A DNA stretch of 9,861 nucleotides from Spirochaetales bacterium (lineage in GTDB: Bacteria; Spirochaetota; Spirochaetia; DSM-27196; SKKC01), in the NCBI GenBank assembly GCA_007121695.1, contig SKKC01000404.1, forward strand, positions 1 through 9,861, written 5' to 3'. Positions 5,663 through 9,861 of this stretch are shown here, one piece after another; position 1 is the stretch's first letter; every line of letters begins with the position of its first letter. The notes below the pieces were generated by a model. The model did no database searches, was not told the DNA's origin, and saw only the letters and a program-made list of their open reading frames with translations. The position numbers and the translations under genes are program-made.

Positions 5663-7420
5663 ATGAGTATCTGGGCGCGAATTTCAATCGAGCGCAAGAT
5701 TGGCTACGTGATTGCTCTGATTACGATCGCGATAATTGCGTCGGTCACCCTGGTCTTAAGCGTGCAGACATATCGTCAATTGTTGTCAAATAGACTTGAG
5801 ACTGCGAGACGAAATCTTGTACTCGTACGAGAAAAGCTCGAACTTATCGGTGAATCAGTAGAGAGTTATTCAAAGGTAATTTTGACTTCGGCAGAAGTGC
5901 AGGATGTCCTTGTTGCGCGTGGTATTACATCCGGTCCCCCGGAGTTTACCACAATTACCCGACTTCATGCTCCGTTGAACAGCATAGTGTATCCTCGGTC
6001 GATCGTAGATGCCATCATCGTCCACGATTTATCCGGTTACTCGTACTTTTCCGGTCAGCTATCAGGCATCACTCCAATGTCGCATAGTCATCAGGAACGG
6101 CTCCTCACCCAACGCGGCGGTGTTATCTGGAACCCGACTCACATAAGCGGTTATACCCAAGGCACCAGGGAGATTCCCGTAATCTCACTATCCCGTGCCA
6201 TATATGATTCCGATTCGGGGCGGCTGGTCGGTTTTATGGAGATATTCGTGGCCGAACGAAGCATTTCTGATGCGTACGCAGGTGTTGTGCTTGGTCCAGG
6301 CGGTACAATTGTCGTTACCGACGAACAAGGGATGATTATTTCTGCAACTGAGTCTGATGTGCTGTTCTCCGAATCTGAAGCGATTTCAGCATTATCGGAA
6401 TATTCTCACGAGTCAACGACCCGCATACCCGGGGCCGGTGGCCGGCAGTATGTGTTTGCGGAACGACTTGCACCTCTTGATTGGTTCATTATTGGCACCC
6501 TTCCGGCTCGTGTCGTGGTTCGCGATATCCTGCCTGCACTGATCGTATTCGCCGTACTTGCTATTGCCGGTTTTCTTGCTGCCACAATCGCTGCTCGTTT
6601 GATAGCGACGTGGTTTTCGCGCCCGATCTTGCAGCTAGTGGAGACGATGAATGATGTTGCATCTGGAGATCTTGAGGTTCGCGTTCAGATAGAGTCCGAA
6701 GACGAGTTTGCCCTCCTCGGAAGGTCGTTCAACGACATGCTTGACCGTATGTCGGCGCTGGTTGAAGAAATACGCGAAAGCCACGAACACGAACGGACGC
6801 TGGAACTTCAGTCGCACCAGATGAAGATCAATCCGCACTTCCTGTATAACACACTCGACACGATTAGTGGTCTCGCGGAGACTGGCGCTCATACACAAAT
6901 TCCACGTTTCGTACAATCGCTCAGTCGATTCTACCGAAGAATTCTCGGTGATGGGCGATCATTCGTGACAGTCGATGAAGAACTTGATGTGTGTCGCGAT
7001 TTTCTGTCTCTACTTTCCATGCGCTATCCAGGACACTTTTCGTGGTCGATTGAGTCCGATTCCGGTGCAGCCGAAACAGCAATACCGAGATTGATAGTAC
7101 AACCGATCGTTGAGAATGCCGTCTTTCACGGTCTGCGGCCGCAATCGGTTCCAGGGTCCTGCATCGTGCGGACACGGTCTGATGAAACGGGTGTATTGAT
7201 TACTGTTTCCGACGATGGTATCGGTTTCACCCGGAACTACGATTCGATGGAAACAGTGGAAATCTCGCGTGGTCTCAGTCCGAACGGGGTAGGATACGGT
7301 CTGGCAGGGGTTCGAGAACGATTGCAGTTGTTCTATCGTCGCTCCGATCTGCTACTTGTAGAGTCAGAGCCGGGTACTGGAACAACGGTATCGATACGGA
7401 TCCCGTCCTTGAAGCCTTGA
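5663..7420 (+). CDS. Sensor histidine kinase, YesM type (extracytoplasmic sensor, HAMP, His_kinase, HATPase)
   Basis: A 585-residue inner-membrane kinase. Transmembrane segment 1 spans about residues 13-34, an extracytoplasmic sensor of Cache type follows to about 287, and transmembrane segment 2 covers about 289-312. Next come a HAMP linker with SRPILQLVETMNDVASGDLE, a short coiled coil, the phosphoacceptor motif KINPHFLYNTLD with His392, then an ATP-binding domain with the N box IVQPIVENAVFHG (Asn485), the G1 box SDDGIGF (Asp517-Asp518) and the G2 region GVGYGLAGVRERL. This is the LytS/YesM class, which usually senses an extracellular solute or a binding protein. The in-frame TAA at 5651 rules out any earlier start, and ATG 5663 has no Shine-Dalgarno sequence. 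The stop is 1 base before the response regulator ORF, its likely partner. The ligand is unknown; the adjacent solute-binding protein suggests a sugar. Confidence 0.9.
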   Translation: MSIWARISIERKIGYVIALITIAIIASVTLVLSVQTYRQLLSNRLETARRNLVLVREKLELIGESVESYSKVILTSAEVQDVLVARGITSGPPEFTTITRLHAPLNSIVYPRSIVDAIIVHDLSGYSYFSGQLSGITPMSHSHQERLLTQRGGVIWNPTHISGYTQGTREIPVISLSRAIYDSDSGRLVGFMEIFVAERSISDAYAGVVLGPGGTIVVTDEQGMIISATESDVLFSESEAISALSEYSHESTTRIPGAGGRQYVFAERLAPLDWFIIGTLPARVVVRDILPALIVFAVLAIAGFLAATIAARLIATWFSRPILQLVETMNDVASGDLEVRVQIESEDEFALLGRSFNDMLDRMSALVEEIRESHEHERTLELQSHQMKINPHFLYNTLDTISGLAETGAHTQIPRFVQSLSRFYRRILGDGRSFVTVDEELDVCRDFLSLLSMRYPGHFSWSIESDSGAAETAIPRLIVQPIVENAVFHGLRPQSVPGSCIVRTRSDETGVLITVSDDGIGFTRNYDSMETVEISRGLSPNGVGYGLAGVRERLQLFYRRSDLLLVESEPGTGTTVSIRIPSLKP

Positions 7421-7421
7421 T

Positions 7422-8936
7422 ATGTTGAAACGAAACACAGAGTCGTTCATGACAGTTCTACTCGTCGACGACGAACCGATTATGCTCAAGCGTCTGAGGA
7501 TGATCGTGCCGTGGGATGATCTGGGATACAGCCGTGTTCTTGAAGCGCAGGATGGAGTTCATGCTCTAGAGATTCTTGCGGGTACAGCCGTCCATCTGGT
7601 GATTAGCGATCTGGTAATGCCACGGATGGATGGTATTGGGTTGATAGAAGCGACTCGCCTGTTAAATCGCGATATCGCGTTCATCGTACTTACCGGGCAC
7701 GACCAGTTCGAGTACGCCCGCCGATGTCTTCGCCTTGGCGTTAGAGATTACGTTTTAAAGCCTATCGATACTAATGAACTTGTGCATGCTATCCAGGCTG
7801 CCGAACGTGAGACTATCCATCCTTCGTCAAAGACAGATCACGGGGTTCAAGGCGAATTGCCTTCATTGTCTCAGATATGGGCTCGTTTGAGGCCATCATC
7901 TAATGAAATCATCACTGTAGTTGCTCTGGCATTTCCGAAATCGTTGTCACATGTTATGGAAAAACTGCCGACAGTGCTTGCTCAGGCTCGAGATCACGTC
8001 CGTACAATAACCGCCAGGCAAACGGATGAGTGTGTGAGCATGTTTTTCGTTGGTTCTGAGTCCGAATGTACACGGGTTACAAGAATGCTTGAACAAAGGC
8101 TCCAACCTTTAAAACCCGGTGTCGTGACACTTACATCGGGGAGTGCGCACGGTTTTGCCAGCCCGCAGCTTCAGGAGAGTATCGAGCGCGCGGGTGACCT
8201 GTCACGCAACAGACGATTGTTCGATGGTAGTAATGTGTCCGTCGAAAAGGATCAGTCTGTCTGGAGTAAGGAATCAAACCGCCTGATCGAGCCGGACCGG
8301 GTGCGAGGGCTAGAAGTTCAACTTACCGCGGCACTACTTCGTCAGGACAGACAGAACGCGGGTTCAGCTCTAAAAAACCTTATCGATCTGGTTGTCGACT
8401 CTGCCCCGGATTATCGGGTTCTCGAGTATGCGCTTTCAGATCTGGTGATGTATCTTTCAGCATATACTACTCGGGGAGATCTGAACGTTTCGCCGCGGAC
8501 GGTTTCAGCACTTCTTCGCGAATCAGTAACTATAGAGGACGTGTATGCGAGAATGCGCGACCTTATAGAGGATAATTTTTTGTCCCCGCGCGCGGCCGCG
8601 AATGCATCTCCGGTACAACATGTGGATGCCGCGAAGCAATATATCGAAGAGCACTTCAGCGAACCGGGTTTGACCCTGCCTGCGATCGCCGACGCCGCAT
8701 CTTTGCATCCCGGATACCTTTCTACGCTCTTTCCGCAGTACGTTGGGAAGACGGTTGTCGAGCATCTGACTGACAGGCGACTCGATCATGCGGTAGAGCT
8801 TATGCGATCGGGATGGAACCGGCTTACCGAAATTGCTGAAGCATCCGGGTATCGGGATCCGTACTATTTCAGTCGATGCTTCAAACGTCGGTATGGCGAG
8901 GCACCATCTTCGGTGTTACGAAGGTTCCGCGGGTAG
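7422..8936 (+). CDS. AraC-family response regulator, YesN type
   Basis: A 504-residue transcription factor. An N-terminal receiver domain (about 11-125) has Asp16-Asp17, phosphoacceptor Asp63 in VISDLVMPRMDG, Thr91 and Lys113. A long middle part (about 126-398) has no motif I recognise, as is common in YesN proteins. A C-terminal AraC double helix-turn-helix domain covers about 400-504, with LTLPAIADAASLHPGYLSTL and the signature IAEASGYRDPYYFSRCFKRR. The kinase encoded just upstream should phosphorylate it, and it should then activate a nearby transport operon, most likely the solute-binding protein gene downstream. Two starts are possible: ATG 7422, 1 base after the kinase stop, or ATG 7449, giving the more typical beginning MTVLLVDDEP. 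Neither has a clear ribosome binding site; 7422 is kept because of its coupling to the kinase stop. Confidence 0.9.
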   Translation: MLKRNTESFMTVLLVDDEPIMLKRLRMIVPWDDLGYSRVLEAQDGVHALEILAGTAVHLVISDLVMPRMDGIGLIEATRLLNRDIAFIVLTGHDQFEYARRCLRLGVRDYVLKPIDTNELVHAIQAAERETIHPSSKTDHGVQGELPSLSQIWARLRPSSNEIITVVALAFPKSLSHVMEKLPTVLAQARDHVRTITARQTDECVSMFFVGSESECTRVTRMLEQRLQPLKPGVVTLTSGSAHGFASPQLQESIERAGDLSRNRRLFDGSNVSVEKDQSVWSKESNRLIEPDRVRGLEVQLTAALLRQDRQNAGSALKNLIDLVVDSAPDYRVLEYALSDLVMYLSAYTTRGDLNVSPRTVSALLRESVTIEDVYARMRDLIEDNFLSPRAAANASPVQHVDAAKQYIEEHFSEPGLTLPAIADAASLHPGYLSTLFPQYVGKTVVEHLTDRRLDHAVELMRSGWNRLTEIAEASGYRDPYYFSRCFKRRYGEAPSSVLRRFRG

Positions 8937-9062
8937 ATCCATAGTACCTGATCTGAAAATTATCCCAAAATTCCTGAATAGCATCCATTCTTTGATCCGT
9001 ATTTTTGCATGAGAATCAACATGCATAACGAAGTACACCACATGAAGGAGGGTGAAACATAT
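8937..9062 (+). promoter_or_regulatory. Intergenic region before the solute-binding protein gene, with a candidate dyad
   Basis: This 126-bp AT-rich gap separates the regulator from the transporter gene and is the likely site for the AraC-type regulator and the transporter promoter. It holds a 6-bp inverted repeat, TGCATG (9006-9011) and CATGCA (9020-9025), around 8 bases. No convincing -35/-10 pair is seen: TTGATC at 8992 has no good -10 at the right distance, consistent with activator dependence. No strong terminator hairpin follows the regulator stop, so some read-through is possible. Confidence 0.35.
9045..9052 (+). promoter_or_regulatory. Ribosome binding site of the solute-binding protein gene
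   Basis: AAGGAGGG is a strong Shine-Dalgarno sequence 10 bases before the ATG at 9063. It decides between three in-frame ATGs (9021, 9042, 9063) in favour of 9063, because the first two lie upstream of it. Confidence 0.8.
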
Positions 9063-9861
9063 ATGCGTATTCAAAGATATCTCGCAGCCTGCGTACTATT
9101 GGTCGTAGCTGCAGGATTCGTTTTTGCTGCTGGTGGTCGGGAGTCGACCGATGGACAGATCGAAATTCGTGTTCTGACGCGTTGGGCCTCTGATGCACCG
9201 CACGAGGTAGCATTTCAGGACTTATTGCGAGAGTTCGACGAAATGAACCCGAACGTCACTATTGTCGATGAGTCTGTGGGCGAAGAGATCGCTTTCAACG
9301 ACCGTCTGCGCACTTCGATTGCAACCGGTAACACTCCAGATGTTGTATACACACTTGGTGGAGCCGCATTTCGCGAATTCGCGGCTAATGGTGTGTACCT
9401 CGATCTGCAGCCACACCTTGACGCAGACCCCGAATGGCGAGACTTCTTTTTGCCGCTCTTCGAAAATTGGCAGTTTGAAGATCTTGAAGGCACCTTTGGC
9501 GTACCGTACGAGAGCTTTGGGGTTGGTCTGTTTTACAATCGGCAGTTGTTCGACGAACACGGCTTAGACGCACCTCGGACAATAGAAGACTTTGAACGTG
9601 TCGCTGACGCATTTCTTGAGGCTGGCATCGTACCGCTACAGATAGGTAATCAGAGTCCGTGGCGAGGCGGGCATCTTTTTACGAACATGATGCTGAAACG
9701 TCATGGAGCGGGCATCGTGTCTGATCTCGCTAATCGGAATACTAGTTGGGACTCGGCTGAAGTTATCGAAGTTCTTGAGCTTCTTGACGATTGGCACAGT
9801 CGTGGGTATTTCGGTCCGAATGTCGTAGCTGGTACTCACAATGAAGAGCAGTCCGCTTTTC
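9063..9861 (+). CDS. Extracellular solute-binding protein, family 1, of a sugar ABC transporter (3' truncated by window edge)
   Basis: About 266 residues are visible and the gene runs off the window without a stop. A signal peptide of about 22 residues (basic MRIQR, then a hydrophobic core, then VFA) is followed by AGGRES, an N-terminus common in spirochaete binding proteins and lacking a lipobox cysteine. The mature part fits the family-1 solute-binding fold: a first strand IEIRVLTRW, then FDEMNPNVTIV, IATGNTPDVVY, GVYLDLQPHL, the hinge region GVPYESFGVGLFYNRQLFDE, and GIVPLQIGNQSPW. These proteins capture sugars or oligosaccharides in the periplasm and pass them to two permease subunits, normally encoded just downstream. 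Position after a YesM/YesN pair suggests induction by its own ligand through that system. The exact sugar cannot be inferred. Confidence 0.88.
   Translation, partial: MRIQRYLAACVLLVVAAGFVFAAGGRESTDGQIEIRVLTRWASDAPHEVAFQDLLREFDEMNPNVTIVDESVGEEIAFNDRLRTSIATGNTPDVVYTLGGAAFREFAANGVYLDLQPHLDADPEWRDFFLPLFENWQFEDLEGTFGVPYESFGVGLFYNRQLFDEHGLDAPRTIEDFERVADAFLEAGIVPLQIGNQSPWRGGHLFTNMMLKRHGAGIVSDLANRNTSWDSAEVIEVLELLDDWHSRGYFGPNVVAGTHNEEQSAF

Noticed and set aside
8935..8954. Short AGATC/GATCT hairpin after the response regulator stop
   Set aside because: Only 5 bp with a 10-base loop and no U-tract directly after it; too weak to call a terminator.

Overview
The window is a protein-coding stretch from a bacterial chromosome, with every recognisable gene on the + strand. 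The organism is most likely a free-living spirochaete (Spirochaetales). The best clue is the N-terminus of the last gene: a hydrophobic signal ending VFAAGGRES, without a lipobox cysteine, which is a style common in spirochaete ABC sugar-binding proteins. The next gene pair, a YesM/YesN-type two-component system, is also very common in that group. This assignment is inference; no rRNA or marker gene is present.

Bases 1-5600 hold a tightly packed catabolic operon: (1) the C-terminal end of an FdrA-type acyl-CoA-synthetase-like protein; (2) a DUF1116 protein, the usual FdrA partner; (3) an NCS2/AzgA-like permease; (4) an isochorismatase-fold cysteine amidohydrolase resembling biuret hydrolase; (5) a second NCS2-like permease. 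The first three junctions are ATGA stop/start overlaps and the fourth gap is 27 bp, so this is one translationally coupled unit whose promoter lies upstream of the window. In E. coli, FdrA, YlbE (DUF1116) and YlbF (DUF2877) form oxamate carbamoyltransferase (AllFGH), the last step of anaerobic allantoin use. It releases carbamoyl phosphate for carbamate kinase. Here the enzyme sits with a C-N hydrolase and two nucleobase-type transporters. The simplest reading is uptake of a ring or ureide nitrogen compound, hydrolysis of an amide, and carbamoyl transfer for nitrogen and ATP. The substrate is not known from the sequence.

Bases 5601-5662 are a compact control region. It has two copies of a 10-bp palindrome (ATCTGCAGAT) whose centres are 22 bp apart. 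A perfect TATAAT overlaps the downstream copy and ends 8 bp before the ATG of the next gene, which has no Shine-Dalgarno sequence. This looks like an operator-controlled promoter making a leaderless mRNA.

Bases 5663-9861 hold a second module: a sensor histidine kinase with an extracytoplasmic sensing domain, HAMP, His_kinase and HATPase domains; its AraC-type response regulator; and, after a 126-bp gap, the start of a family-1 extracellular solute-binding protein cut by the window edge. This is the usual layout of a two-component system controlling an adjacent sugar ABC transporter. The module looks less GC-rich than the catabolic operon, so the two may have different histories. No RNA gene, insertion sequence, CRISPR array or stretch over 300 bp without a gene was seen.
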